Notes: generated from the sequence alone by a model not told the origin. Counted from the stretch's first letter, positions 24,949 to 34,540 are shown. The stretch is 34,540 nt of DNA from Sphingomonas sp. (GCA_002707985.1 PAOI01000015.1:17584-52123), one strand, 5' to 3'. Made by a program: numbers and translations.

Positions 24949-26654
24949 CCCGACTGTTGCTTCGGACCACTGCCGTATCGTTCGCGCTCGCCGCGACGGC
25001 TGGCGGGCTACCGGCAATGGCGCAGGATGTTCCAAGCGAAGTCGTCGCGCCGCCCAGCCCGCTGGCGGACGAACTGAGCGACCAGATCCGCATCCTCACC
25101 AACGAACCTCGCAATCTTGAGGCGCTGCTCCGCGCCGGCAATCTCAGCGCCCGGCTGGGCGATCCCGTCGCCGCGCTGGCCTTTTTCTCGCGTGCTGCCG
25201 AAGAGGCGCCCGATGACCCGCGTGTTTCGGCGGGCCGGGGGGCGGCGCTGGTCCTGCTCGGCAAGCCCGGTGAAGCGCTCGGCCTTTTCGCAAAGGCGGA
25301 GCAGGGCGGCCTGGCGCTTTCGGAATATGCCGCCGATCGCGGCTTTGCCTATGATCTTCTCGGCGCGCCGGAACTGGGCCAGCGTGATTATCGCGTGGCG
25401 ATGTCTGGCCCGCATGATGACGAGACGACACGCCGCTACGCCCTGTCGCTGGGCATTACCGGCAAGGTCGAAGAAGCGATGGCGCAACTCGAGCCGCTGT
25501 TGCGAACCTCCGATCGTGCGGCGTGGCGTGCGCGCGCCTTCATTCTGGCGATGAACGGCGACATCCCCGGTGCCGAGCGGATCGCGCAGAACATGATGCC
25601 CAACAATATGGGCGGTGCGCTCGCACCCTATTTTCGGCAATTGCAGACCATGTCCGCCGCCGACCGCGCCTTCGCGGTGCATTTCGGACAGCTTTCTCCG
25701 ACGCCCGAGCGGATTGCCGACGCCGAACTGGCTCCGCCATTGCCACGCGTGACGCAGCCCGCGCCTGCACCCGTGCAGCTTGCCCAGGTCCAGCCCGCGC
25801 CACAGCCCCGGCCCGACCGCCGCACCCGTCGTGAGGCAGAGCGTCGCCGCGCGGCAGAGCAAGCCGCAGCGCAGCGCGAACGCGAGGCCGTGGAAGCTGC
25901 CCAACGCGAGCGGCAGGCCGCGGAGACAGCCCAACGCGAGCGCGAAGCCGCAGAAGCGGCACAACGCGAACGCGAGGCTGCTGAGGTCGCCCAACGCGAG
26001 CGTCAGGCCGCCGAAGCCGCCCAACGCGAACGTGAGGCCGCTGCTTCGGCACCACCACCGCTGCCGCCTGTGCGTCAGGCATCGATCGAAACCGCACCGC
26101 AGCCGTCCCCGACTGCGCCCGCCACCAGTTCCACGCCTGCATCGGTGCCGATCGTCGCCAGTCAACGGGTGGAAAGTCCGGCGCTGGACGCGATCGTGGG
26201 CAGTATCACCATACCGGCCTCCGAACTTGGCGTCGCGCCGATGCCGGGCCAGGTCGAAGCGAGCACGAGCGCCGAGCCCGAACCGGCGCCCTCGCAGGTC
26301 GCGACGCCTGCCGCCGTCCCAACCCCTGCACCGGCTGCGTCGAACCGGCCCGCGCCGCGACCCGATCCGGCGAGGGCGGAGCCCGCGCGCCACTGGGTTC
26401 AGGTCGCGGGCGGCGCGGACACTGCGGCGCTTCCCGCCACCTGGCGCCGGCTCGCGCAACAGGCGCCCGACCTGTTCAAGGGCAAACAGGCGTGGACGAC
26501 GCCGCTGCGCTTCACCAACCGGTTGCTGGCGGGCCCGTTCGAAACCAGCCGCGCGGCACAGGATTTCGTCAACGCGCTCGCCGCCGAAGGGCTGGACGCC
26601 TTTGCCTGGACCAGTGAGGCGGGGCAGGAAATTCGCAGGCTCGAGGTTCGATGA
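24942..26654 (+). CDS. Secreted TPR and SPOR domain protein
   Basis: The 570-residue product has a Sec signal peptide (cleavage likely after AMA, residue 27), TPR-like helical repeats (about 45-235, including a [25 protein letters not shown] unit), and a charged linker. The linker contains six 10-residue repeats of QRE-R-x-A-AE-x-A form (311-370). A Pro/Ala/Ser-rich stretch follows, and then a C-terminal SPOR-type domain (about 485-568, starting HWVQVAGG). SPOR domains bind denuded glycan strands at the septum, which fits the position behind ftsZ. ATG 24942 has GGAAAGGG upstream and places the signal peptide first; the frame opens at 24900. It overlaps the dgt-type gene by 4 bases. The linker helix may be a long single alpha-helix or coiled coil. 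Confidence 0.87.
   Translation: MTPRLLLRTTAVSFALAATAGGLPAMAQDVPSEVVAPPSPLADELSDQIRILTNEPRNLEALLRAGNLSARLGDPVAALAFFSRAAEEAPDDPRVSAGRGAALVLLGKPGEALGLFAKAEQGGLALSEYAADRGFAYDLLGAPELGQRDYRVAMSGPHDDETTRRYALSLGITGKVEEAMAQLEPLLRTSDRAAWRARAFILAMNGDIPGAERIAQNMMPNNMGGALAPYFRQLQTMSAADRAFAVHFGQLSPTPERIADAELAPPLPRVTQPAPAPVQLAQVQPAPQPRPDRRTRREAERRRAAEQAAAQREREAVEAAQRERQAAETAQREREAAEAAQREREAAEVAQRERQAAEAAQREREAAASAPPPLPPVRQASIETAPQPSPTAPATSSTPASVPIVASQRVESPALDAIVGSITIPASELGVAPMPGQVEASTSAEPEPAPSQVATPAAVPTPAPAASNRPAPRPDPARAEPARHWVQVAGGADTAALPATWRRLAQQAPDLFKGKQAWTTPLRFTNRLLAGPFETSRAAQDFVNALAAEGLDAFAWTSEAGQEIRRLEVR
25872..26051 (+). repeat. Six 30-base coding repeats (10-residue QRER units)
   Basis: Six consecutive 30-base units, each opening CARCGCGARCG and encoding QRE-R-(E/Q)-A-x-E-x-A, differ mostly at third codon positions. 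The synonymous drift shows that the protein pattern is being kept. The charge pattern predicts a rigid helix. Copy number could vary between strains. Confidence 0.85.
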
Positions 26655-27817
26655 GCGCGCGTGCGCCCTGGGCGTGCGAACCCGATCACAGCCGCGGCCG
26701 CCTTCACGAAGAACAGAAGGGGGCCGAGCGTGGTCCGCGCGACGCGTTTCAGCGCGACCGCGATCGCATCATCCATTCGATCAGCTTCCGCCGCCTTCGT
26801 CACAAGACGCAGGTATTTCTCGCGCCCGACGGCGATCATTTCCGCGTCCGCCTGACTCACAGTCTGGAAGTCGCGCAGATCGGGCGGACGATCGCGCGCG
26901 TGCTGGGCCTCAATGAGGATCTGACCGAGGCACTGTGTCTGGCGCACGATATCGGCCATCCGCCGTTCGGCCATGCCGGCGAAAAGGCACTTGATGAAGC
27001 TCTGGCGGGCAGGGGCGGGTTCGATCACAACGGCAATACGCTGCGCGCGCTGATGGTGATCGACAGTCCCTATCCGCGCTGGGACGGGCTCAACCTGACC
27101 TGGGAAACGCTGGAGGGACTGGCCAAGCATAACGGCCCGGTCGCCGATCCGGGCTGGGCGCTAGCGGCTGCGGATGCGGCGTTTCCGCTCGAGCTTCGCC
27201 AGTTTTCGTCGCTGGAGGCACAGGTCGCGGCGATTGCCGACGACATCGCCTATGACAATCACGACATCGATGACGGCATTCGGGCGGGACTGATCACGCT
27301 CGAACAATTGCTCGAAGAGCCGATGGTGGCGGAGGGCTGGCGCCGTGTCGAAAACAACTTCCCGGGCGTGTCGCGCAAGCGGCTGATCGGCGAACTCACC
27401 CGGTCGCAGATCGGCGCGATGGTCAACGACCTGATCGATCAGACTCGCAGGAACATCGCCGATGCGCGCATCGAATGCGCTTCGGATGTTCGGGCTGCGG
27501 ACATGCAGCTGGTGCAATTCTCACCCGCGATGCAGGATTCGGAACGCCGCCTGAAACGCTTCATGTACGCCAATCTCTATCACCACCCGCATCAGTTGGA
27601 GGCGGCGGATCTGGCGCAGGGCGTGGTCGCGGGCCTGTTCGCGGCCTATGCCGCCGATCCCGCGCTGATGCCCGACAAATGGGGCGAAACCATCCCGGCG
27701 GAAGAGCCTTGGCGCAGCCGCCATATCGCCGATTTCATTGCGGGCATGACCGATCGCTATGCGATTGCCCGCTATCGCGAATGCGTCGGCCCGATCGACC
27801 TGCCCGAGGGCTTTTGA
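26651..27817 (+). CDS. dgt: Deoxynucleoside triphosphate triphosphohydrolase (dGTPase-like)
   Basis: The 388-residue HD-domain protein carries [11 protein letters not shown] (47-57), the HD metal ligands in [14 protein letters not shown] (His70) and [16 protein letters not shown] (His99, Asp100), FDHNGNTLR, and [13 protein letters not shown]. The family removes triphosphate from dNTPs to limit pool size. The length and [12 protein letters not shown] block fit the type 2 dGTPase-like branch; substrate preference cannot be read from sequence, so the symbol is by family. An ATGA overlap couples it to the SPOR gene, an unusual partner. Confidence 0.95.
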   Translation: MSARAPWACEPDHSRGRLHEEQKGAERGPRDAFQRDRDRIIHSISFRRLRHKTQVFLAPDGDHFRVRLTHSLEVAQIGRTIARVLGLNEDLTEALCLAHDIGHPPFGHAGEKALDEALAGRGGFDHNGNTLRALMVIDSPYPRWDGLNLTWETLEGLAKHNGPVADPGWALAAADAAFPLELRQFSSLEAQVAAIADDIAYDNHDIDDGIRAGLITLEQLLEEPMVAEGWRRVENNFPGVSRKRLIGELTRSQIGAMVNDLIDQTRRNIADARIECASDVRAADMQLVQFSPAMQDSERRLKRFMYANLYHHPHQLEAADLAQGVVAGLFAAYAADPALMPDKWGETIPAEEPWRSRHIADFIAGMTDRYAIARYRECVGPIDLPEGF

Positions 27818-27831
27818 ACAATTTTGAGGAA

Positions 27832-27859
27832 GGCGGAGCACCGGTTGCGGCGCTCCGCC
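27832..27859. terminator. Hairpin between convergent genes
   Basis: GGCGGAGC (27832-27839) and GCTCCGCC (27852-27859) are perfect 8-base arms 14 bases after the dgt stop and 8 bases before the opposing stop. A modest T-rich tail is present only on the minus side, so it may serve both genes. Confidence 0.65.
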
Positions 27860-27867
27860 CGAACAGC

Positions 27868-28170
27868 TCAGCGCGCTGCGATCACTGCATCGCCCATTTC
27901 AGCACGCACGTCGCGCGCATCGGCGACCGGGAAATCGACCGGGTGGCCGTTGAACTTGCCGCGCACGCGACCGTCGGCGACAACCAGACGGAAGCGCGAC
28001 CCATGGCTGGTCGATCCGCGATACACCGTGCCATGATCGGTCTCATCGACCGAATAGGTGTAGCTGATGCCTTCATAGGAGAATTGCCGAACCTCGGGGT
28101 CCTGTGCAGCGGCCGGCGTTGCGGCGAGGCCCAGAGCGAGAGCGGCGGCGAAAAGAAGCTTGTTGGTCAC
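27868..28170 (-). CDS. Small exported protein of unknown function
   Basis: The 100-residue product has a clear Sec signal (NKLLFAAALALGLAATPAAAQ, cleavage after AAA). The mature domain of about 77 residues contains FSYEGISYTYSVDETDHGTVYRG and RFRLVVADGRVRGKFNGHPVDF, a beta-rich small fold without Cys. I do not recognise a family. GTG 28170 is the start because AAGGAG lies 7 bases upstream and it begins the signal peptide; the frame is open to 28194. It is convergent with dgt and divergent from the DUF1800 gene. Confidence 0.8.
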   Translation of the reverse strand: MTNKLLFAAALALGLAATPAAAQDPEVRQFSYEGISYTYSVDETDHGTVYRGSTSHGSRFRLVVADGRVRGKFNGHPVDFPVADARDVRAEMGDAVIAAR

Positions 28171-28418
28171 GATCTTTCTCCTTGATCGGTTCAAGAAAGC
28201 CAGATCGGCATCCCATTATGTTGTCGAAGGCAGGTTATGTTGCAGTGCAGCATGGCGCAATTGCCGGAATTGCGATCGAATGTGCAAGGCGCGCAACTGC
28301 GATTGAAACGGGCGAACCCGCCAGCCCGGTGGTTTTTGACGACAGGCCGGCGTCGTGACACAGTTGTGCGACAAACTGGCGCCATCCCGATATCCGGGAA
28401 CCGCCATGGAGAATTGCG

Positions 28419-29852
28419 ATGGGATCGGCATCTGTCGCACTGAATCGTTTCGGCTATGGAGCCAGACCGGAAGAGGCGATTCCGGACGCGCCTCAGCAAT
28501 GGCTGCGCGACCAGCTGGACCGCTATGACCCGTCCCCCCGGATCATCGCCGATCAGCCCGCGACGGCGGATGCCGCTGCGCTGCTGGCGGATTATAATGC
28601 GCAGACGCGGATGGCGCGGCAACGCGCTGCTTCGGCTCCCATGGCCGATACCGATACGGAAACGGACACCGATCCGGTTCGCGAAGCCCGGCGCTTCGCC
28701 GGTCAGCAGATGCGGCAATTCTATCATGACGCCGTCGCAGCGCGGACTCAGGCCACGCTGATGTCTCCGGCACCGTTCGTCGAGCGACTGGTCCATTTCT
28801 GGGCCAATCATTTCGCCGTTTCCGCCGACAAGCTGACCGTGATCGGATTTACCGGCGCGTTCGAGTTCGAAGCGATCCGTCCGCATGTGCTCGGCAGTTT
28901 CGGCGCGATGCTTCAGGCTGCCGAGCGCCATGCCGCCATGCTGCTCTATCTCGATCAGGCGCAATCGGTCGGGCCGGGGAGTGCCGCCGGGCTTGCTGCC
29001 CGCAGGAACGGGCGCAGCATCGGCCTCAACGAAAATCTTGCGCGCGAAATCCTCGAACTCCACACGCTGGGCGTGCGTTCGGTCTATACGCAGCAGGATG
29101 TCACCGAACTGGCGCGGGCAATGACCGGCTGGACAGTGGCGGGTCTTGGCCGCGGCGCCGGTCGGCGTGCTGCCGGGCGGAGAACGCCGGGAAGTTTCCT
29201 GTTCGCCGAACGCCTGCATGAGCCGGATACACGCACGCTGCTGGGCAAAAGCTTCGCCCAGCGCGGCGAGGCGCAGACGACAGCGATCCTCGACATGCTG
29301 GCCATCCATCCCGCGACCGCCCGGCATATCGCCACCAAATTGGCGCGGCATTTCGCTGGCGATCAGCCGCCCGAGGCACTGGTCGTGCGGCTCGAACAGC
29401 GCTTCCTCGAAACCGGCGGCAATCTGCCCGAACTCTATCGCGTGCTCATCGACGCGCCCGAATGCTGGGCGCCCGGCCCGGTCAAGTTCCGCACGCCATG
29501 GGAATGGACGCTCGGCGCTTATCGCGCGCTGGGCATGCGCGAAGCACCGCCCGGGCGCGCGCTGGTCAATCAGTTCGTTCAGCTCGGCCAGCCGGTCTGG
29601 CGCCCCGGTGCTCCGGCGGGATATGACGATATCGCGGCGAGCTGGAACGGCCCCGATGCACTGTTGCGCCGCGTCGAACTTGCCGAACGGCTGGCCGCGC
29701 GCAGCCGCGTTCCGATCAATCCGCGCGACCGTGCGGCGACATTGTTCCCCGATGCCCTCAGCGCCGCCACGCAACAGGCGATTGCGCGCGCCGAAAGTCC
29801 GGGCCAGGCTATTGCCCTGATGCTCGTCGCTCCCGAATTTCTGCGGAGATAG
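28419..29852 (+). CDS. DUF1800 family protein
   Basis: The 477-residue product shows DUF1800 landmarks: VALNRFGYGARPEE near the start, RLVHFWANHFAVS, NENLAREILELHTLGV, DVTELARAMTGW, ATKLARHF and VKFRTPWEW. The function is unknown; the family is widely paired with DUF1501. No signal peptide is visible at the N-terminus, and no in-frame start upstream would add one, although its partner has a Tat signal. ATG 28419 has GGAGA 8 bases upstream. It is followed 3 bases later by the DUF1501 gene, so the pair is an operon. A small imperfect dyad near TTGTGCGACAA (28363-28373) lies upstream. Confidence 0.93.
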   Translation: MGSASVALNRFGYGARPEEAIPDAPQQWLRDQLDRYDPSPRIIADQPATADAAALLADYNAQTRMARQRAASAPMADTDTETDTDPVREARRFAGQQMRQFYHDAVAARTQATLMSPAPFVERLVHFWANHFAVSADKLTVIGFTGAFEFEAIRPHVLGSFGAMLQAAERHAAMLLYLDQAQSVGPGSAAGLAARRNGRSIGLNENLAREILELHTLGVRSVYTQQDVTELARAMTGWTVAGLGRGAGRRAAGRRTPGSFLFAERLHEPDTRTLLGKSFAQRGEAQTTAILDMLAIHPATARHIATKLARHFAGDQPPEALVVRLEQRFLETGGNLPELYRVLIDAPECWAPGPVKFRTPWEWTLGAYRALGMREAPPGRALVNQFVQLGQPVWRPGAPAGYDDIAASWNGPDALLRRVELAERLAARSRVPINPRDRAATLFPDALSAATQQAIARAESPGQAIALMLVAPEFLRR

Positions 29853-29855
29853 CCC

Positions 29856-31004
29856 ATGATCAGTCGCCGTAGTTTCGTTTCGGCCGGAGCCGCCACAGTC
29901 ATCGGCTCCACATTCGGCCCCGGCATGGCATTTGCGAAGGCACCGACCGACAAGCGTTTCGTGTTCATCATTCAGCGCGGCGCTGCCGACGGGCTGGGCA
30001 CGGTGGCGCCGGTCGGCGATCCGGCATTTGTGGAGCAGCGCGGCGTGCTGGCGGAGGAATTCGCCGATGCGCCCCGGCTCGACTCGCTGTTCGCGCTGCA
30101 TCCCCGGCTTGCGACTCTGGCCTCGCTCTATGACGAAGGGCAGGCGCTTTTCGTCCATGCCACGGCGTCTGCGTATCGCGACCGGTCGCATTTCGATGGC
30201 CAGAACGTGCTCGAATCCGGCGGATCGCGGGCCTATGCGCTGCATGACGGCTGGATGAACCGGATGCTGGCGCTGTTGCCCGCGGATGATGCGCGTGGGA
30301 TCGCGCTGGCGGCCAGCGTGCCGCTGGCGATGCGCGGCGCGATCTCGGTGGCGTCCTATGCGCCCTCCAATCTCCCCGATGCCTCCGACGATCTGATGGC
30401 GCGCGTCGGCATGCTCTATGCCGAAGATCCCGAACTCGACGCGTCATGGCGTCAGGCCATAGCGACTCAGGCGGTTGCGGGTGATGCGAGCGGTCGCCGC
30501 AATGCGCAGGCAACCGGCGAACTCGCCGCCCGTCTGCTTGCCGATCCGGCGGGCAGCCGTATCGCGATGATCGAAACCGGCGGCTGGGACACCCATGCCC
30601 AGCAGCGCGGCCGGCTGGGGGCGCAGCTCGGCAATCTCGATCAGTTGATCGGCGCGCTGCGGGACGGGCTTGGCCCGGTCTGGGAGGATACGCTGATCGT
30701 CGTCGCTACCGAATTCGGGCGCACGGTGCGCGTCAACGGCACCGGCGGCACCGATCACGGCACGGCGTCCTGCGCGATGCTGCTCGGCGGCAAAGTGGCC
30801 GGTGGCCGCGTGATCGCCGACTGGCCGGGGCTTTCGGACGGCGCGCTCTATGAAAATCGCGACCTGCGCCCGACGACCGACCTTGCCGCGATCCTGACCG
30901 GCACGGTCAGCGCGCATTATGGTGTCGACCCGGCACGCGCGATGGGTGCGATGTTCCCCGATACCCGGTCCGGGCGCGTCGTCGAGGGGCTGATGCGGGG
31001 CTGA
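29856..31004 (+). CDS. DUF1501 family protein with Tat signal
   Basis: The 382-residue product begins with a twin-arginine signal (SRRSFVSAGAATVIGS, residues 3-18) and has DUF1501 features: IIQRGAADGLGTVAP, GWMNRML, ETGGWDTHAQQRG, ATEFGRTVRVNGTGGTDHGTA and MLLGGKVAGGRV. The family belongs to the alkaline-phosphatase-like superfold by common description; activity is unknown. The WDTH and GTDHG blocks could supply metal ligands. It starts 3 bases after the DUF1800 stop. Folding in the cytosol before export is implied by the Tat signal. Confidence 0.93.
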   Translation: MISRRSFVSAGAATVIGSTFGPGMAFAKAPTDKRFVFIIQRGAADGLGTVAPVGDPAFVEQRGVLAEEFADAPRLDSLFALHPRLATLASLYDEGQALFVHATASAYRDRSHFDGQNVLESGGSRAYALHDGWMNRMLALLPADDARGIALAASVPLAMRGAISVASYAPSNLPDASDDLMARVGMLYAEDPELDASWRQAIATQAVAGDASGRRNAQATGELAARLLADPAGSRIAMIETGGWDTHAQQRGRLGAQLGNLDQLIGALRDGLGPVWEDTLIVVATEFGRTVRVNGTGGTDHGTASCAMLLGGKVAGGRVIADWPGLSDGALYENRDLRPTTDLAAILTGTVSAHYGVDPARAMGAMFPDTRSGRVVEGLMRG

Positions 31005-31016
31005 AGCTCGGCTTCA
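31002..31016 (+). terminator. Weak hairpin at the DUF1501 stop codon
   Basis: TGAAGC and GCTTCA pair around a TCG loop, with the stop codon inside the left arm, and GGCTGTTTTG follows 15 bases later. Too weak to be sure that it terminates. Confidence 0.25.
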
Positions 31017-31072
31017 CACGCTGCAAATCGGGCTGTTTTGACGCGACTCAAGCGGGTCGCTACCGGGCGGCG

Positions 31073-31999
31073 ATGAACGCGCCGACACCCCATCTGACCA
31101 GAGCACCCGAGGCCGCCGACCGGGTGGGGCTCGCCCAGGGCGTCGGCGCCTATATCGTCTGGGGTCTGCTGCCGCTGTTCTTCGCTGCGCTGAAGAGCGT
31201 CGGCGCGATGGAGGTGGTGGCGCACCGCATACTCTGGTCGCTGCTGTTGCTGGCGGTGGTGATCGTGGCCGGTCGGCGTGGCCCGGCGCTGCTGGCGGCT
31301 GTGCGCAATCCGCGCGCGCTCGTCATGCTGGCGGGCAGCGCAACGCTAATCTCGGTCAACTGGCTCACCTATATCTGGGCCGTGACCAATCAGCATGTGC
31401 TGGCGGCGAGCCTCGGCTATTTCCTCAACCCGCTCGTCAATGTCGTGATCGGCGTCCTGCTGCTCGGCGAGCGGCTGACGCGCGTGCAGACGGCGGCGGT
31501 CGGGCTGGCGGGCGTCGGTGTGCTGGTGCTTGCGGTGGCCGCGGGTGCGGGGCTGTGGATCAGCCTGCTGCTGGCCTTCACCTTCGCGTTTTACGGGCTG
31601 ATCCGCAAAGTCGCGCCGGTCGGATCGATCGAGGGGCTGACGGTGGAAACCGTGCTGCTCGCCCCCTTTGCCGCCGCGTTCCTGATCTGGCTGGGCCCGG
31701 CGAACAGCTTTGGCGCAACGCCGGGGCTGTCGCTGCTGATCGCATCGACCGGGATCATCACTGCCACGCCGCTGCTGCTGTTCGCCGCCGCCGCGCGCCG
31801 GCTGCGCTATGCGACGCTCGGCCTGCTGCAATATATCGCGCCGACGCTGCAATTTCTCTGTGCGGTCGTGGTGTTCGGCGAGCGGATGACCACCGCGCAT
31901 ATGGCATGTTTCGCCTTCATCTGGTCGGGGCTTGCGCTTTATGCCGTGCATGGCGGCATAACTGCCGGTGCAGCCAAACGACGCGCTGCCGCGGGTTGA
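31073..31999 (+). CDS. rarD: RarD-type EamA family transporter
   Basis: The 308-residue membrane protein has about ten hydrophobic segments and RarD landmarks: [67 protein letters not shown], and [19 protein letters not shown]. RarD-type proteins are drug/metabolite-superfamily permeases with ill-defined substrates. ATG 31073 gives the normal N-terminus; its ribosome site is poor (GGGCGG). It sits between DUF1501 and argS on the same strand, 68 and 85 bases apart. Confidence 0.93.
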   Translation: MNAPTPHLTRAPEAADRVGLAQGVGAYIVWGLLPLFFAALKSVGAMEVVAHRILWSLLLLAVVIVAGRRGPALLAAVRNPRALVMLAGSATLISVNWLTYIWAVTNQHVLAASLGYFLNPLVNVVIGVLLLGERLTRVQTAAVGLAGVGVLVLAVAAGAGLWISLLLAFTFAFYGLIRKVAPVGSIEGLTVETVLLAPFAAAFLIWLGPANSFGATPGLSLLIASTGIITATPLLLFAAAARRLRYATLGLLQYIAPTLQFLCAVVVFGERMTTAHMACFAFIWSGLALYAVHGGITAGAAKRRAAAG

Positions 32000-32084
32000 G
32001 AACAGCGCCTATTCGTGCTTGCCCGTTCCAAGCCGCGTCGAAATCCGTTACCGGGCAACGCTCCATCGATTAATCGGAACCGCA

Positions 32085-33812
32085 ATGACTCTCTACGCAC
32101 GTTTTGCCGCGCATCTTGACGATGTGCTCGATACCCTGACCGCAGACAATGTGCTGGTGCCGGGCATCGAGCGACGCGCCGTGACGGTGGAGCCGCCGCG
32201 CGACCCCAGCCATGGCGATCTCGCCACCAACGCCGCGATGGTGCTTTCGAAGGGCGCGGGCATGAAACCGCGCGACCTGGCCGAAAAGATCGCAGCAGAG
32301 CTGGAAAAGCGGGAAGAAGTCGCTTCGGTGTCGATCGCGGGTCCGGGCTTCATCAACATGACGCTGACCGACGCCACCTGGCGCGGCGAGCTTTCCTCGA
32401 TCCTCGATCTGGCCGATGATTATGGCCGCTCGGCACTGGGGCAGGGGACGCGGGTCAATATCGAATATGTCTCCGCCAATCCCACCGGCCCGATGCATAT
32501 GGGCCATTGCCGGGGTGCAGTGGTCGGCGATGCGCTGGCCAGCCTGCTCGAATATGTCGGCTATGCCGTCACGCGCGAATATTATGTCAACGATGCCGGC
32601 GGTCAGGTCGATGTGCTCGCGCGTTCGGCGCATCTGCGGTATCGCGAGGCGCTGGGCGAGGATATCGGCGAGATCCCCGAGGGGCTGTATCCGGGCGATT
32701 ATCTGAAGCCGACCGGACAGCGGCTGGCGCATGAATATGGCGACCGGTTCCTCGGCAAGCCCGAGAGCGAATGGCTGACGCTGTTCCGTACCGAGGCGGT
32801 TGCGGACATGCTGGTGATGATCAAGCGCGATCTGGCGCTGCTCGGCATTCACCACGACCTCTTCTCGTCCGAGGCGGAGCTTCAGGCGGCGGGCAAGCCC
32901 GAAGCTGCCGAGAAATGGCTGCGCGAGCGCAACCTGGTCTATGACGGCGTGCTCGAAGCGCCCAAGGGCGAAACGCCCGAGGATTGGGAGCCGGTCGAGC
33001 TGCCGCTGTTCCGCGCGACCCAATTCGGCGACGATCAGGATCGCCCGATCAGGAAATCGGACGGCAGCTGGACCTATTTCGGCGCCGACCTCGCCTATCA
33101 TTTCCAGAAGGCGCAGTCCGCCGACGAGCTGATCGACATCTGGGGCGCCGATCATGCGGGTACGGTGAAGCGCATCGTCGCAGCGGTACAGGCGCTGACC
33201 GAAGGCAAGACCCGGTTCGACGTCAAGCTGGTGCAGATGGTGCGGCTGCTGCGCGGCGGCGAACCGGTGAAGATGTCGAAGCGTGCGGGCAATTTCGTCA
33301 CGCTCGCCGATGTCGTGCGCGAAGTCGGCAAGGATGTCGTTCGCTTCACCATGCTGACGCGCAAGGCCGATGCACAGATGGATTTCGACTTTGCCAAGGT
33401 GGTCGAAGCGTCGAAGGACAATCCCGTCTTCTACGTCAACTATGCCCATGCCCGCGTCGCCTCGCTCCATCGCAAGGCAGCGGAGGCCGGCATCGTCTGC
33501 GACAGCGCCGATCTGTCCCTGCTTGATACAGAGGAACTGGCGCTGGTGAAGCGTGCTGCGCAGTTCCCGCGAGTGGTGGAGGGGGCTGCCGCAGCCCGCG
33601 AGCCGCACCGTATTGCCTTTTATCTCTATGACCTGGCGGGCGAATTTCACGCACTCTGGAACATGGGCAATGACCGGCCCGAGCGTCGTTTCCTGCTGCC
33701 CGATCAACCTGCATTAACCTGTTCCCGGCTTTTCTTGGCCCGTGCGATCGGGCAGGTTATCCATAACGGTTTGGCCCTGATGGGCGTGGAGGCCGTTCAG
33801 GAGATGGCGTGA
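32085..33812 (+). CDS. argS: Arginyl-tRNA synthetase
   Basis: The 575-residue class I synthetase has an N-terminal Arg-tRNA domain (about 1-115), [23 protein letters not shown] with the HIGH variant HMGH (138-141), [22 protein letters not shown], and KMSKR (396-400). It ends in a DALR-type anticodon-binding domain ([12 protein letters not shown] onward). It charges tRNA-Arg. The frame is open from 31968, but ATG 32085 gives the standard start, with GGAA about 7 bases upstream. A 10-base palindrome CGATTAATCG lies at 32067-32076, just before the start. The stop shares a base with the next gene (TGATG). Confidence 0.97.
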   Translation: MTLYARFAAHLDDVLDTLTADNVLVPGIERRAVTVEPPRDPSHGDLATNAAMVLSKGAGMKPRDLAEKIAAELEKREEVASVSIAGPGFINMTLTDATWRGELSSILDLADDYGRSALGQGTRVNIEYVSANPTGPMHMGHCRGAVVGDALASLLEYVGYAVTREYYVNDAGGQVDVLARSAHLRYREALGEDIGEIPEGLYPGDYLKPTGQRLAHEYGDRFLGKPESEWLTLFRTEAVADMLVMIKRDLALLGIHHDLFSSEAELQAAGKPEAAEKWLRERNLVYDGVLEAPKGETPEDWEPVELPLFRATQFGDDQDRPIRKSDGSWTYFGADLAYHFQKAQSADELIDIWGADHAGTVKRIVAAVQALTEGKTRFDVKLVQMVRLLRGGEPVKMSKRAGNFVTLADVVREVGKDVVRFTMLTRKADAQMDFDFAKVVEASKDNPVFYVNYAHARVASLHRKAAEAGIVCDSADLSLLDTEELALVKRAAQFPRVVEGAAAAREPHRIAFYLYDLAGEFHALWNMGNDRPERRFLLPDQPALTCSRLFLARAIGQVIHNGLALMGVEAVQEMA

Positions 33813-34540
33813 TGGGTACGGGTGCCGGCGAACCCGGATATGGCGACGATGATCGCCTGCCGTGGCTGGAATCGGTGGATGACGAATATTCGGAGGGTTC
33901 GTCCTGGGGGCGGATCCTGCTGCTCGTCCTGCTCATCCTTGCCGTGGCCGGCGCCGGGGCGTTCGGCTGGTTCTGGTATCAGCGACATCAGGGTTTCACC
34001 GGCAATGGCGAGCTGATCCGCGCGCAGGAAGGCGATTACAAGGTAAAGCCGCAGGAGCCGGGCGGCATGACGCCCGAAGGCGTCGGCGACGCCGCCTATG
34101 CTGCCAGCGAAGGCGAAGTGACCAATGCGTCGGTCAACATGGCCGATCGCCCCGAAGACCCGGTCGCCACGCCGGTCGTTCCAGCCAAGCCTTCGCCGTC
34201 CGCCACCGGATCGGCAACCGCCACCGTGCCGGTGCCGCAGAACGGGGGCACGCTGCAGGCGCGCAATCCGGTGCCGCAGCCGACGATCCGCGCAGGCGGC
34301 GGGGGCGGGGGCCTTATTCAGCTCGGCGCCTATCCCGATGCCGATGGCGCCAACGGCGCCTGGCGGACGCTGTCGGGCAAATATGATTTTCTCTCCCCGC
34401 TCGGCCATTCTGTCGAACAGGCGCAGAGCGGCAACGGCACCGTCTATCGCCTGCGCGTCAATGCGGGCAGCTTCGACCGCGCAAAGGAATTGTGCGATCA
34501 ACTGAAAGCCGCAGGCGAAAGCTGCTACGTCGCGAATTGA
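33812..34540 (+). CDS. Membrane-anchored SPOR domain protein
   Basis: The 242-residue product has an acidic cytosolic N-terminus (about 1-32), one transmembrane segment (about 34-54), a Pro/Thr/Ala-rich periplasmic linker, and a C-terminal SPOR domain (LIQLGAYPDADGANGAWRTLSG to ELCDQLKAAGESCYVAN). This is the FtsN/DedD-like layout; SPOR domains bind denuded glycan at the septum. ATG 33812 shares a base with the argS stop (TGATG); GTG 33809, just before, is an alternative start, with AGGAG 6 bases upstream. The stop is the last three bases of the window, so the gene is complete. Coupling to argS recalls the argS-SPOR-nagZ order I know from sphingomonads, but the next gene is outside the window. 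Confidence 0.9.
   Translation: MGTGAGEPGYGDDDRLPWLESVDDEYSEGSSWGRILLLVLLILAVAGAGAFGWFWYQRHQGFTGNGELIRAQEGDYKVKPQEPGGMTPEGVGDAAYAASEGEVTNASVNMADRPEDPVATPVVPAKPSPSATGSATATVPVPQNGGTLQARNPVPQPTIRAGGGGGGLIQLGAYPDADGANGAWRTLSGKYDFLSPLGHSVEQAQSGNGTVYRLRVNAGSFDRAKELCDQLKAAGESCYVAN

Noticed and set aside
25872..26051. Tandem 30-base repeats considered as a CRISPR array
   Set aside because: Units are contiguous with no spacers and encode an in-frame helix with synonymous drift.
28191..30245. A 684-residue minus-strand open frame opposite DUF1800
   Set aside because: Antisense shadow; the plus-strand DUF1800 and DUF1501 motifs are clear.

Overview
This GC-rich window reads as chromosomal DNA of an alphaproteobacterium, most likely a sphingomonad (Sphingomonadales). 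The assignment rests on gene content and order, on the style of the proteins (FtsZ with a long Ala/Pro/Glu-rich linker, two SPOR proteins, an MurE with the DNPR signature of meso-diaminopimelate-using Gram-negatives), on many GANTC sites in control regions, and on a palindromic repeat of a kind I associate with sphingomonad genomes. No rRNA, tRNA, phage, transposase or CRISPR was seen.

Left flank (1-5584): on the minus strand lie the 5' end of aat, an orphan ParA-type ATPase gene, a small lipoprotein gene with its own terminator, and a YfbK-type von Willebrand factor A lipoprotein gene. On the plus strand are a second small lipoprotein gene, a cysteine synthase gene and a small membrane protein gene. 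These are ordinary single genes or pairs with recognisable terminators.

Centre (5585-24771): a complete division and cell wall (dcw) cluster in the order mraZ, rsmH, ftsL, ftsI, murE, murF, mraY, murD, ftsW, murG, murC, a 78-residue unknown, murB, ddl, ftsQ, ftsA, ftsZ. Between mraZ and ftsQ nearly every junction is a 1-11 base overlap (ATGA, GTGA or TAATG), so this is one translationally coupled unit. It makes the cytoplasmic precursor steps (MurB to MurF, Ddl), the lipid steps (MraY, MurG), the septal synthase (FtsW-FtsI with FtsL and FtsQ) and the ring (FtsA, FtsZ). Control elements concentrate at four places: a 413-base mraZ leader with three 10-base-phased TGGKK boxes, a 107-base ftsQ-ftsA gap, a 107-base ftsA-ftsZ gap, and the region behind ftsZ.

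Right flank (24772-34540): a secreted TPR/SPOR protein gene is coupled to a dNTP triphosphohydrolase gene (dgt type). Then come a small exported protein gene on the minus strand, a DUF1800/DUF1501 pair with a Tat signal on the second partner only, a RarD-type transporter gene, argS, and a membrane-anchored SPOR protein gene that ends on the last base of the window.

Most of the window is housekeeping DNA. The observations most worth following are: (1) a 130-base palindromic repeat with perfect 26-base arms sitting in frame inside murD, so an essential enzyme carries about 44 repeat-encoded residues; (2) an unrecognised Trp-tailed helical small protein translationally coupled between murC and murB; (3) GANTC sites clustered at the mraZ, ftsA, ftsZ and SPOR-gene control regions; (4) MraZ-box-like repeats and palindromes in the mraZ leader. 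All identifications come from reading the sequence; no database search was run.
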